Assembly: GCA_004322045.1 (NCBI GenBank)
Contig: SCRN01000031.1
Location: 1-64,000, forward strand
Source of the DNA: Paraburkholderia sp.
GTDB taxonomy: Bacteria; Pseudomonadota; Gammaproteobacteria; Burkholderiales; Burkholderiaceae
Direction of reading: 5' to 3'
Length of the DNA: 64,000 nt
Below, piece after piece: positions 20,829 to 29,012 of this stretch; the first letter of the stretch is position 1, and every line of letters starts with the position of its first letter. The translations under genes and the position numbers were made by a program. The notes under the pieces were generated by a model that was not told where the DNA came from, did not search any database, and worked only from the letters and a program-made list of their open reading frames with translations.

Positions 20829-21257
20829 CTACTCGTTGATCCAATACAGATAAACGCTTACCTTCTTGCCGCCCTCGATATCTACTGGGCGAGCTTGTGT
20901 ACTGCCAAGGTAGGTCGCCGACACGGAGTATTTTCCGGATGGCAGTTTCGCGAAGAAGAATGGCCCCTCCGATATCGCCGTCACGACTTCCTTGCCCGTC
21001 GAGTCCCGAATGTCCATCTTGACGTCCGAGAGATACGCACCTGTGCCCTTTTGCGCAAAGGTCGCAAACAGGTTGTAGTTCTTGCGCATCGCCTGCATGG
21101 CTTGTTGAGGCCCTTTGCCGATGCCGCCGCTCACGTAACTGACACCGTTTTCAGTCTGCGGTACAGGCTCCGCCGAAGCAACAAACGACACGCCGAGCAT
21201 CGCGAGTGCCGTGGCTGCAATCAGCCATGAGCGGACCAATGTGTGCGATCGCTTCAT
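20829..21257 (-). CDS. Secreted carboxypeptidase-regulatory-like (Ig-fold) protein
   Basis: This 142-residue protein has a Sec signal peptide (to about residue 29, SFVASAEP) and a single beta-sandwich domain (DIRDSTGKEVVTAISEGPFF; LPSGKYSVSATY), like transthyretin or carboxypeptidase regulatory-like domains. The function is unknown; a periplasmic or surface structural role is likely. The start is preceded by a run of nine G on the coding strand, which replaces a normal ribosome binding site (see findings). Confidence 0.65.
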   Translation of the reverse strand: MKRSHTLVRSWLIAATALAMLGVSFVASAEPVPQTENGVSYVSGGIGKGPQQAMQAMRKNYNLFATFAQKGTGAYLSDVKMDIRDSTGKEVVTAISEGPFFFAKLPSGKYSVSATYLGSTQARPVDIEGGKKVSVYLYWINE

Positions 21258-21632
21258 GGTCGTTCCCCCCCCCAGTGGGGCGGCGATAAATCCTGCGCGC
21301 AACGCCATAAAAAAAGATACCCGTAAAACCGCAGGGGACATTGATCTGGCTCAAGAACAACCATCGCCGAGGTGCAGACGAACGCGAAGCCATGACAGTC
21401 ACCGCCTGGAAAACAATTCAGGGGCGCGAGCCGTCGTGCCTCGCTACACTGAAAGACACGGCGACAAGACCGACTGTGACGTAGGAGGCAAGGCTGTGAT
21501 TTCGAAGTGCGTGCGACCCAGGGAGCAGCCAAATCAATGGATCGCCTGTTACCGTACAACATTCGGCCCGCGACCATTCAACCCGGCATGGTCAATGAGC
21601 CGCAGCATAAATTCGTGTGAGGGGAATAGATC
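21258..21632. other. Intergenic region with a C9/G9 tract
   Basis: This stretch between divergent genes holds the homopolymer 21,265-21,273 just before the 21,257 start, and AGGGGAAT before the 21,633 start. No other gene or clear promoter was recognised. Confidence 0.5.
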
Positions 21633-21848
21633 ATGACACGGACCGTAAGCGGCCGTCGCTCTGTGACCAAGGCCATTATTTATCGCATTCTGATTATGTG
21701 TCTGGACTTCGGGACGCTCTATCTGCTTACCGGCACCATTCACGTCGCGGTCGGCTTTATGATCATCAGCAATGTCTATACTTCGATCGGTTACTTCGTT
21801 CACGAACGCCTATGGGCGCATATCAAGTGGGGCATTGTTGAAACGTAG
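21633..21848 (+). CDS. DUF2061 small membrane protein
   Basis: This 71-residue protein has the DUF2061 pattern (RRSVTKAIIYRILIMCLDFG; NVYTSIGYFVHERLWAHIKW) with two membrane helices. The family often occurs next to sulfate-assimilation genes, but its function is unknown. AGGGGAAT precedes the ATG. Confidence 0.75.
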   Translation: MTRTVSGRRSVTKAIIYRILIMCLDFGTLYLLTGTIHVAVGFMIISNVYTSIGYFVHERLWAHIKWGIVET

Positions 21849-21962
21849 CGACGCGCGCGTTCTGCGACGCAATGTGATTCCAACGAGCTCGTCGCTCTCG
21901 AGCATCCGCCGATGGCGTGCCATTGCTGACCGGTCAGTCGAAGTAAATCCAGCTAGAACTGC

Positions 21963-22517
21963 GTGAAGAAACGCCTCGTCGTCGTGTCGGGGCCAAACAA
22001 CGGCGGCAAGACCACGTTCGCACGCATGTTCGGTCAATTGCACTACCTGGCTCGGCTTGGTTGCCCTGTGCCAGGACGCAATGCGAGGCTCTTTCTGTGT
22101 GATGCGCTCTTCACGCATTTCGAGCGCGAAGAGAACACGACGGATATGCGTGGCAAGCTGCGCGACGACCTTGTCCGCATTCACGGCATTCTGACGCAAG
22201 CCACGTCCGACAGCCTCATCGTCATGAACGAGATCTTCAGCTCGACAACGCTCACGGATGCGCTGTTTCTGAGCAAGCGCATCATTGGCGCAATCCTCGA
22301 AGTTGGTGTGTTGTGCGTCTGCGTCACGTTCATCGGGGAGTTGGCGCGCCTTTCCGATGAAGCCGTGAGTATGGTCAGCGAGATCGATCCTGCCGCGCCG
22401 GCGTTGCGAACCTACCGGATCAGGCGCCGCGACGCGGGTTCCAAGGCGTACGCGATATCGGTGGCGCAGCAGTACGGCCTGACCTACGATCGGCTGAAGG
22501 AGCGACTCGGACTATGA
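21963..22517 (+). pseudogene. MutS-like ATPase, C-terminal ATPase part only
   Basis: The frame opens with a GTG directly before a Walker A motif ([20 protein letters not shown]) and runs through the MutS domain [32 protein letters not shown] (Walker B) and LDEL-like [10 protein letters not shown] stop lies at 21,954, nine bases before the GTG. Family members carry a few hundred residues before this point, so the 5' part seems deleted between 21,849 and 21,962. A short ATPase domain could still be made. The stop overlaps the next start. Confidence 0.7.
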
Positions 22518-24073
22518 AGGCCTATCTGCTCCATTGCAACCGCGACTTCAACATGCGGCGCGCGTCTGTCTGGAACGAGGCCGCGCTCATGCAGGATCTC
22601 GCGCTAGAGACACTCTATCGCGCCATGGCGCAAGACGACGCGTTCCTATACGAAGTTGCAAAACAGGTCGTGCCCGTGAGCTTGACTGAGCTCGATGAGA
22701 TCCGCTACCGGCAGGCGGTGCTCGCCGACTGTATCGAACACGAGGATGCGGTGCGACAGCTCTATGCGATCGCGATGGAGGCGCTCGAGACCGAGCGCCA
22801 CACGTTCCACAGCATTTTCGCCTCATCGCCGGCGATGGTGTTGCATGGCGCCCGCGAGCTCGTGCAGGCATTCCTCGGCGTGCTGCACCGGCTGCGCGCG
22901 GCGGCCGACGCTGATGCGGGCAGTTTCCGCTCTGAAGGCTTCAGGCGCTTCTTCGCGACGATCGAGCACGAACTGACCGACGAGTATTTCAGGCAGATCG
23001 AGCGCTGCCTGAAAGAGCTCAGGTTCCGCAACGGGGTGCTCATTAGCGCGCGCCTCGGTGATGGGAACAAGGGCATCCTTCACGTTCTGCGCAGGCCGCA
23101 CGAGCCGGCGCCCAACCCCTTAAGGCGGCTTTTCGCTAAACGCGCTCCCGCACTTACGTTTCGGATCGCCGATCGCGACGAGGCCGGTGCGCGGGCATTG
23201 TCTGAGCTGGAGGCACGCGGCGTCCGCCTTGTCGCCAATGCGCTCTCGCAGTCAGCGGACCACATCCTGAGTTTCTTCTCGATGCTGCGTGCGGAGCTCG
23301 CCTTCTATATTGGCTGCCTGAATCTGCGCCATGAGCTCGAGCGGCGCGGCGTGCCAATGTGCTTTCCCGTGCCGCACCCGGCCAGCGAACGGATTCACGC
23401 GATGGAGGGACTCTGCGACGCGAGCCTGGCGTTGCGCCTTGCCGCCGCGCCCGTTGGCAATGACGTGAAGGCGGGCGGCAAGACACTCGTCGTCATCACG
23501 GGCGCGAACGAAGGCGGCAAGTCGACGTTTCTGCGTGGTGTGGGGCTTGCCCAACTGATGATGCAGGCAGGCATGTTCGTCACGGCTGCGTCGTTTGCCG
23601 CGAACGTCTGCGATGGCATCTTCACGCATTACAAGCGCGAGGAGGACGCGACGATGAAGGGTGGCAAGCTCGACGAGGAATTGAGACGCATGAGCGAGAT
23701 CGTCGATCACGTGCGAGAGAACGCGCTCTTTCTGTCGAACGAGTCGTTCGCGGCGACGAACGAACGCGAAGGGGCCGAGATTGCGCGCCAGATCGTGTCG
23801 GCGCTGTTGCAAAAGCGCGTGAAGATCGTGCTTGTCTCGCACCTCTATGCGCTCGCCGGCGAACTGCACGCACAACGGAGTCCGGCCATGTTGTTTCTGC
23901 GCGCCGACCGCCAGGCAGACGGCACACGCACGTTCAAGCTGATCGAGGCGGAGCCGCTACAGACGAGCTACGGCGAGGACCTCTACAAGCGGATATTTGT
24001 GAAACCGGCGAGCGCAGCCGAGGCCGGCGCGGAGGCCGCCATCGCGCAGCGCGCATCGTCGGGTTTTGAGTAA
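22514..24073 (+). CDS. MutS-like ATPase (MutS-related, lacks mismatch-binding domain)
   Basis: This 519-residue protein has a MutS lever/clamp-like helical region (residues ~30-310) followed by ATPase domain V: Walker [38 protein letters not shown], and Walker B-like [17 protein letters not shown]. It has no N-terminal mismatch-recognition domain, so ordinary mismatch repair is unlikely. It overlaps the preceding MutS-like gene by 4 bases and is followed by HAD and Cys-rich genes in one apparent operon. The biological role of this small MutS-like family is not known to me. Confidence 0.8.
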   Translation: MKAYLLHCNRDFNMRRASVWNEAALMQDLALETLYRAMAQDDAFLYEVAKQVVPVSLTELDEIRYRQAVLADCIEHEDAVRQLYAIAMEALETERHTFHSIFASSPAMVLHGARELVQAFLGVLHRLRAAADADAGSFRSEGFRRFFATIEHELTDEYFRQIERCLKELRFRNGVLISARLGDGNKGILHVLRRPHEPAPNPLRRLFAKRAPALTFRIADRDEAGARALSELEARGVRLVANALSQSADHILSFFSMLRAELAFYIGCLNLRHELERRGVPMCFPVPHPASERIHAMEGLCDASLALRLAAAPVGNDVKAGGKTLVVITGANEGGKSTFLRGVGLAQLMMQAGMFVTAASFAANVCDGIFTHYKREEDATMKGGKLDEELRRMSEIVDHVRENALFLSNESFAATNEREGAEIARQIVSALLQKRVKIVLVSHLYALAGELHAQRSPAMLFLRADRQADGTRTFKLIEAEPLQTSYGEDLYKRIFVKPASAAEAGAEAAIAQRASSGFE

Positions 24074-24086
24074 AGCGAACTTTCGC

Positions 24087-24572
24087 ATGGAGAGCATCGT
24101 GATCACGATCGACATCCCCGGCTTCGGCGAACTGACGCTCGCTCATCTCATCGCCGACTACAACGGTACCCTCGCCGTTGACGGCAAGCCGCTCGACGGC
24201 GTGAAGGAACGGCTGTCCGTGCTCGCGCACGAACTTATGCTGCATATCGTGACCGGCAACACCTACGGCGACGCGCGCGACCATGTCGCCGGCTGGCCGG
24301 CCGAAATTGTTTGCCTGTCTGGCGAGCCGCATCAGGCCGAGGCAAAGCGCGGGTACATCGAGAGCCTTGGCGCGAACCGAACCGCCGTGATCGGCAACGG
24401 CCGCAATGACGCGGTCGCGCTTCGGCTCGCGGCACTCGGCATCGTCGTCCTGGGCATGGAAGGCGCGGCGGTCGAAGCGATCGAGAGCGCCGACATCGTG
24501 GTTCACCACGCCGTCGACGCGCTGGGGCTGCTCTTGAAGCCGAAGCGCCTCGTGGCCTCACTGCGAAGCTGA
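24087..24572 (+). CDS. HAD-family 'soluble P-type ATPase-like' phosphatase
   Basis: This ~161-residue protein has the first HAD motif as DYNGTLA (the second Asp of DxD is Asn), then HIVTGNTYGDA (motif II, Thr) and VIGNGRNDAVALRLAALGIV (motifs III/IV). This is the soluble relative of P-type ATPase phosphorylation domains. Phosphatase activity is predicted; the substrate is unknown. I chose the ATG at 24,087 over an upstream TTG. It is encoded just after the MutS-like gene. Confidence 0.75.
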   Translation: MESIVITIDIPGFGELTLAHLIADYNGTLAVDGKPLDGVKERLSVLAHELMLHIVTGNTYGDARDHVAGWPAEIVCLSGEPHQAEAKRGYIESLGANRTAVIGNGRNDAVALRLAALGIVVLGMEGAAVEAIESADIVVHHAVDALGLLLKPKRLVASLRS

Positions 24573-24584
24573 AGGAGCGTAGCC

Positions 24585-25307
24585 ATGCACGACGACGGCA
24601 ACACGGACTTCGCACGCGGGTGCGTGCTGTCGGATGGGGAGGTGGATTTCCTCTGGTGGTTTATTCAAGGCAGCATCATGGACCCTGACGTCCGCCAGCG
24701 GCTCGACGCTCACTGGGGCCTTTGTGCGCGCCATGGTTTGGCGTTTTTCATCGTCGAGGCTGCCTTCCGTCCGCACCTCATTCACGGCTGCTCAATCCTT
24801 TACGGCGCACTGATGCAGCGCGCTGTGAACGTGCTTGATGACCGGGGAATGCACGGTCTCGTGCCGGTGAACGTCTGCCGCTACCTGCTGCGTGCGACAG
24901 GGCCGTGCCATATGTGCGACCTTCGGTATGACGAGCGCTCCGAAGCTAGCGCTCCGCCCGAGCGGCTTGCACAGGGGCGCGACACGAGCAACGCGCGGCG
25001 CTTTGCCGATGAGAACCGCCGCGGCTGGCAGCCGTTCGTCTGCAGTCGCTGCACTGGGAAAGACGGTCCCGTGCTGTGCCGCCCTCATCTGATCGAGGCA
25101 CTGGGGCAGCAGCGCTCGAACGACATCAGATCTCAGCATACCTACGTCGAGGCGATCCGGGCCCATCTGGCGAACTTCGAGAACTCATTCCGGTGGATCC
25201 ACCGCGACACGGATACTGACGAGGACCGGGGTGCCTTGATCGCCGCGATTGGTTGGTGCGGCGGATGGAGCAAGTTGCTGGCAAGCCTGCTCGAAGGATT
25301 GATTTGA
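24585..25307 (+). CDS. Cys-rich hypothetical protein, probable zinc-binding
   Basis: This 240-residue protein has Cys/His pairs GPCHMCDLRYDE and FVCSRCTGKDGPVLCRPHL, which look like a zinc ribbon. The N-terminal half is Trp- and His-rich (GEVDFLWWFIQGS; LCARHGLAFF). It lies 12 bases after the HAD gene, as the fourth gene of the MutS-like cassette. No family recognised. Confidence 0.65.
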   Translation: MHDDGNTDFARGCVLSDGEVDFLWWFIQGSIMDPDVRQRLDAHWGLCARHGLAFFIVEAAFRPHLIHGCSILYGALMQRAVNVLDDRGMHGLVPVNVCRYLLRATGPCHMCDLRYDERSEASAPPERLAQGRDTSNARRFADENRRGWQPFVCSRCTGKDGPVLCRPHLIEALGQQRSNDIRSQHTYVEAIRAHLANFENSFRWIHRDTDTDEDRGALIAAIGWCGGWSKLLASLLEGLI

Positions 25308-25317
25308 AAGGTTCGTC

Positions 25318-25877
25318 ATGGAAAGCCGTCGGCGCACCGGTACGTTTCCGCGCGAATACGCAGCGCGCGTCGGCGACGCCTTGGTCAAGGTTGACGCATG
25401 CCTGTGCGAGGCACTCCATTGTCTCGATCCTGCCGTCCTCGGCTCGCCGTTTCCTACCCGGATCGCTGACGCCGTACCGGTGCACCGTCAATTGCTGCTC
25501 GACAACATCCGGCAAATCCGGAAGGCGATGCAGACGATCGTCGAGCGGTATCGTCTGCCGCTGCCCAGGCCTACCGTGAGCGCGCTCGAGGCGTGCCGCC
25601 TGCGCGCGAACGAGGCCATGCTCGCAGATTCGCTCGCGGATGGCTTCGTGCTGATCGATACGCTCGGCGTGGACTGGGAGCGCTCCGCCCTGGCGGCGAT
25701 GGCGTTATCACGCCGGACCACTGCTGCGATCTTGCGCTCGTGCTGATCTCGGCGACATCGGAGCTGACCTTGCCCGAGGCGGCGCTCGTCGCATCGCTCG
25801 TCGCGCGAGCTGCACATGTCATCGTCTTCGTGACGAAGACCGATCTTACGGCCATCAGGCCGGGGACGACGCGCTAA
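25318..25877 (+). pseudogene. Hypothetical protein with probable internal frameshift
   Basis: The frame from 25,318 encodes ~125 plausible residues (VDACLCEALHCLDPAVLGSP; RLRANEAMLADSLADGFVLI) and ends at 25,746 in sequence that looks random. In another frame, protein-like sequence continues (CDLALVLISATSELTLPEAA; LVASLVARAAHVIVFVTKTD) until about 25,835. I infer a frameshift near 25,700. No family recognised; it follows the Cys-rich gene by 10 bases. Confidence 0.4.
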
Positions 25878-26212
25878 CCGCTGTCGCCAAGTGCATCGGC
25901 GAGAACATCCGCCGACCGGCAGATAGCGCCGCCCGGTACGGCAGCGAAGAATTCGTGGTAGTTCTGCCGGACACCAGCCCAGAAGGCGCTGCGTCGATTG
26001 GGGAGAAAATCCGTGCGGCGATCAGCGACCTTGCCATTGAACATGCGGGCGGTAAGTTCGGTCGTGTCACGGCCAGTACCGGTGCGGCTGCATGGACGCC
26101 GGAACAGGACGAAGATGTGACAGCAGTCGTTCGCGCGGCTGACGAAGCGCTGTACAACGCGAAGGCCACTGGTCGTAACAAGGTTGCACTGTCTACTCCG
26201 ATGGCGATGTGA
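25838..26212 (+). pseudogene. Diguanylate cyclase GGDEF domain, 3' fragment
   Basis: The frame reads DRSYGHQAGDDALTAVA, ARYGSEEFVVVLPDT (degenerate GGEEF), ASTGAAAWTPEQ, AADEALYNAKATGRN and stops. This is the last two-thirds of a GGDEF domain. The start and the sensor part are missing, and the frame merges into the preceding hypothetical gene. It is catalytically doubtful. Confidence 0.7.
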
Positions 26213-26390
26213 CTTTGCCGAGGCTCGATCCGAACGATTATGCCGTCGAGACGGTGAACAATCCGCGATACCACTGGGACGTCCGCCGAGGCGTCGTGTC
26301 GATTGCCTAACGTGGAGTATAAGCGCCGGAGCATCAGTGATTTGGTGGATCAAAGTCGAGAGGTACATGGCGCCCAAAACCGGCGATAGC

Positions 26391-26400
26391 CTATCCTGCC
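26391..26400 (+). other. Candidate nic site (IncP/MOBP-type oriT)
   Basis: CTATCCTGCC contains TATCCTGC, matching the IncP/Ti nic consensus YATCCTG/Y. A short dyad, GATAG-C-CTATC, overlaps it. It lies about 670 bp upstream of the traK-like gene. The match is short, so the call rests mainly on context. Confidence 0.45.
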
Positions 26401-26430
26401 ATCACTTTTGCAATATCGTTTTTCCGTCGC

Positions 26431-27036
26431 TTAGTTCGACGCTTTCCGTGAGGCCTGTCCGTCGAGTCTGCGAGGTCGTTCATGCCATTCCGTTGGCTTT
26501 CTGCAGAAAGTCTGCTCGCATCTCCGGTCTGTGCCGATGGCTGCTCTAGCTAAGATCGTGAGATGGGCACCGTGAGTTCGTTCCGTTTGGCGCTGCAGTT
26601 CGTAAGTTCTTGGCAACGAATCTGGGAAGGGCACTTCCGTGCGTCGTTTCAATCGGTAGTCGCAGTCTGACCGGTTGCAGCCAGATGTCGGCTCATTTCG
26701 ACGGCTCGGTTTGCGATGTGCGGTTAAGTAGTCAGTATCGGTGCCCCATAAAATCTGCCGGTGCGAACGCTCGAGTTTGTCGGCTTCGTCTGTCGCGGCT
26801 GCATGCTCGGCGACCCTAGTTCGCGGCTTGCAGGGCCTGTGGTTTGTTGGCCACCGTGCGGTAGTTTGCAGTGTCAGTTGTTCCATTCTGCGAGGCTCGA
26901 CCTTCAAAAGTTGTTCGCTTGCAAAAGTCGAAAAAATATTTTTCTGTTCCGTCGATTTCCCGCGCATTCCAAGCGCTTCCGCACGTGCTGTTTGTGCGTC
27001 GGACAAGGTATTGACGAGCCTTTTATTGGTTCGCAT
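26431..27036 (-). CDS. Doubtful ORF divergent from traK-like gene
   Basis: This 201-codon frame starts MRTNKRLVNTLSDAQTARAE and is Arg/Thr-rich with no recognised domain. Its position, divergent from a traK-like gene across a possible oriT, recalls traJ of RK2, but I see no TraJ similarity. It may be an open frame by chance. Confidence 0.22.
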   Translation of the reverse strand: MRTNKRLVNTLSDAQTARAEALGMRGKSTEQKNIFSTFASEQLLKVEPRRMEQLTLQTTARWPTNHRPCKPRTRVAEHAAATDEADKLERSHRQILWGTDTDYLTAHRKPSRRNEPTSGCNRSDCDYRLKRRTEVPFPDSLPRTYELQRQTERTHGAHLTILARAAIGTDRRCEQTFCRKPTEWHERPRRLDGQASRKASN

Positions 27037-27069
27037 GATGACCTCGAAGGTGACGTATGGGAGCGAATC

Positions 27070-27522
27070 GTGCGGGGTGCAAAGAGCTATACGCGGGCGG
27101 AGTGGGACGACTTTTTCCGTGCGCTGGAAGCATTGCCCGAGAAACCCCGGCACGAGCAACGCGTCACGGTCAGCGACGCGATGAAGGAGAAGCGAGCACA
27201 GATCGCTGCTACGCAGGCGAAAGGCTATACGCTCGAAGAGATTGTCCAGGAGGCCGGGCGTAACGGGATCGACGTTAGCATTGGCGCGGTCAAATATGCG
27301 CTATATCGCCCAGCGCCTGCCGATGCAAACTCCGAGGTAGCCGATACACGGGGCAAAAGTCCAGGACAACCGCCGTCGGGTCGAAAGAAAGCCGGAAAGC
27401 GCGCAGGCAATGCCCGTGACGATGTACGACAACAAAGGGAAAGGGGCGTAAGTCAGCCGGGATCGATGCAAATTCAGGACGCGTTCTCGTTTGAGATCAG
27501 ACCTGATATCGAAAACCTATAG
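27070..27522 (+). CDS. TraK-like oriT-binding protein candidate
   Basis: This 150-residue basic protein contains QIAATQAKGYTLEEIVQEAG and VSIGAVKYALYRP. That resembles the small helix-turn-helix fold of TraK/MobC-like plasmid proteins, which bind oriT and help the relaxase. The tail is Lys/Gly/Arg-rich. No ATG is available near the domain; GTG at 27,070 is preceded by GGGAG at the right distance. It is the first of three adjacent tra-like genes. Confidence 0.5.
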   Translation: MRGAKSYTRAEWDDFFRALEALPEKPRHEQRVTVSDAMKEKRAQIAATQAKGYTLEEIVQEAGRNGIDVSIGAVKYALYRPAPADANSEVADTRGKSPGQPPSGRKKAGKRAGNARDDVRQQRERGVSQPGSMQIQDAFSFEIRPDIENL

Positions 27523-27532
27523 GAGGTTTGGC

Positions 27533-28240
27533 ATGGATACGACCCAACCCATATATCTGGTCGGTGGTAGCAAGGGCGGTGTAGGCAAAAGCATGGTGAC
27601 GCTCGCTCTCGCAGATCACCTGCAGCGGCGGGACACCCACGCCGTTTTGGTCGAAACCGACACGTCGAATCCTGATGTCATGAAAGCGCTTCGGGATGAG
27701 ATGAAATGCGCAGCGTATGACCTCGACGATGCGGACGGCTGGATCGGCTTCGTCAATTTTTGCGATACGCACAGGGGCGCTGCCGTGATCGTGAACACGG
27801 CGGCGCGCAATCAGACAGGCGTGGCCCGATACGGCGGGACACTGGCCCGGACGCTCGACGAACTGGAGCGACAACTCGTCGTGCTGTGGGTGATCAACCG
27901 GCAGCGCGATAGTCTGGAGTTGCTGCACATCTTCGGGCAGACGTTCCCGGATACCGTGACGCACGTCGTTCGCAATGGTTACTTCGGCACGCCCGACAAG
28001 TTCGCGCTGTATCAGGAATCGCAGCTTCGCAAGTCGATCGAGACGAAGGGCCGATCGCTTGATTTCCCTGATCTTGCCGATCGCGTTGCCGACGAGTTGC
28101 GCAGTCAACGTATCTCGATCCGCAAGGCGGCGGAGACGATGCAAATCGGGCAGCGCGCGGAGCTGTTTCGCTGGCGTGAGTTGTGCGACGCCATGTTCTC
28201 CAAGGTGATCGGCACGGACGGGCCAGACCGTGAGCAATAG
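27533..28240 (+). CDS. TraL/StbB-like P-loop ATPase
   Basis: This 235-residue protein has a deviant Walker A motif GGSKGGVGKSMVTLALADHL, as in ParA/MinD-type ATPases, and VLVETDTSNPDVMKAL. TraL of IncP plasmids and StbB of IncW plasmids have this size and motif and sit near oriT. AGGAGG precedes the ATG. The stop overlaps the next start by 11 bases, so the three genes form an operon. Confidence 0.7.
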   Translation: MDTTQPIYLVGGSKGGVGKSMVTLALADHLQRRDTHAVLVETDTSNPDVMKALRDEMKCAAYDLDDADGWIGFVNFCDTHRGAAVIVNTAARNQTGVARYGGTLARTLDELERQLVVLWVINRQRDSLELLHIFGQTFPDTVTHVVRNGYFGTPDKFALYQESQLRKSIETKGRSLDFPDLADRVADELRSQRISIRKAAETMQIGQRAELFRWRELCDAMFSKVIGTDGPDREQ

Positions 28241-28964
28241 GCGGTCAAGGTCCGTCGATCCGCTCATCCGCCTATTTCGAGAGGTGTCGGGCGATGTTCC
28301 GGACGAAGCCAGCTTAGCTCGCATGCGCCGCGTGTCCGGTGCTCTGAATCTACGTGACAACGACGCGCTATGGGCGATGATTGCTGTGCTCGAATACTAC
28401 GCACGGCTGTACGAGGCCATGCCCGAACGTATCCGATGGGCAAGCGAGGGAAGTCTCGAAGCGGCACGCCGGGAAGTCGGTGGTGCGACCGATGCATTGA
28501 TGCAGCAACATCACGATGCGCTTGAGCGATGCAAAGCGACGATTCAATTGGCGGAGAAACTGATACAGGAACACGAGGCGCGGTATCGGGCAGCGCTCGC
28601 AAGCGTGAATGAGACGGCGATGACGGCCTTGATCGAGCGCATGTCGAATCGGGTTTCGCGCGCGGCAGGTAACCGGCTGATCGGTGCGGCGGCGATTTCG
28701 GCACGCGAGCAACGTGAGCGATTGGATGGCACCATCAACACGTTCGAGCGGACGATTGAGGCGTCGGCGGCGCGGGTGGAGGCGATGGCGACGCGAATGG
28801 AAAAGCGTTTCGCGCGCTCGATGCATCGGCTATTGGGGTTTGGCGGTGCCGCGTTCTGTCTGCTACTGGTTGTCGGCGGAGGCGCAGATTGGTGGACCGG
28901 GGGCCATGTGGCTGGCGCGGACTGTCGTGCAGTGCAGTTCCGGCAGGCAGACGGCAGGCCATAA
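28230..28964 (+). CDS. TraM-like transfer-region protein
   Basis: This 244-residue protein has NDALWAMIAVLEYYARLYEA near the N-terminus, a long coiled coil (residues ~85-195) and a membrane helix near the C-terminus (GGAAFCLLLVVGGG). The first part recalls TraM/StbC-like proteins encoded beside traL. It starts with GTG inside the end of the TraL-like gene. The role is inferred from gene order. Confidence 0.55.
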   Translation: MSNRRSRSVDPLIRLFREVSGDVPDEASLARMRRVSGALNLRDNDALWAMIAVLEYYARLYEAMPERIRWASEGSLEAARREVGGATDALMQQHHDALERCKATIQLAEKLIQEHEARYRAALASVNETAMTALIERMSNRVSRAAGNRLIGAAAISAREQRERLDGTINTFERTIEASAARVEAMATRMEKRFARSMHRLLGFGGAAFCLLLVVGGGADWWTGGHVAGADCRAVQFRQADGRP

Positions 28965-29012
28965 AGGGCGCTGCCGTCTGATGCGTCGCACTCTCGGGCG
29001 AAAGGGTCTATG

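Larger units (their letters stand above)
26213..27069. other. Gene-poor region with candidate oriT
   Basis: Apart from a doubtful minus-strand frame (26,431-27,036) this 850-bp stretch lacks recognisable genes, and it looks less GC-rich than its surroundings. It precedes the traK/L/M-like genes, where oriT lies in IncP-type systems, and holds a nic-like sequence at 26,391-26,400. Confidence 0.5.
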
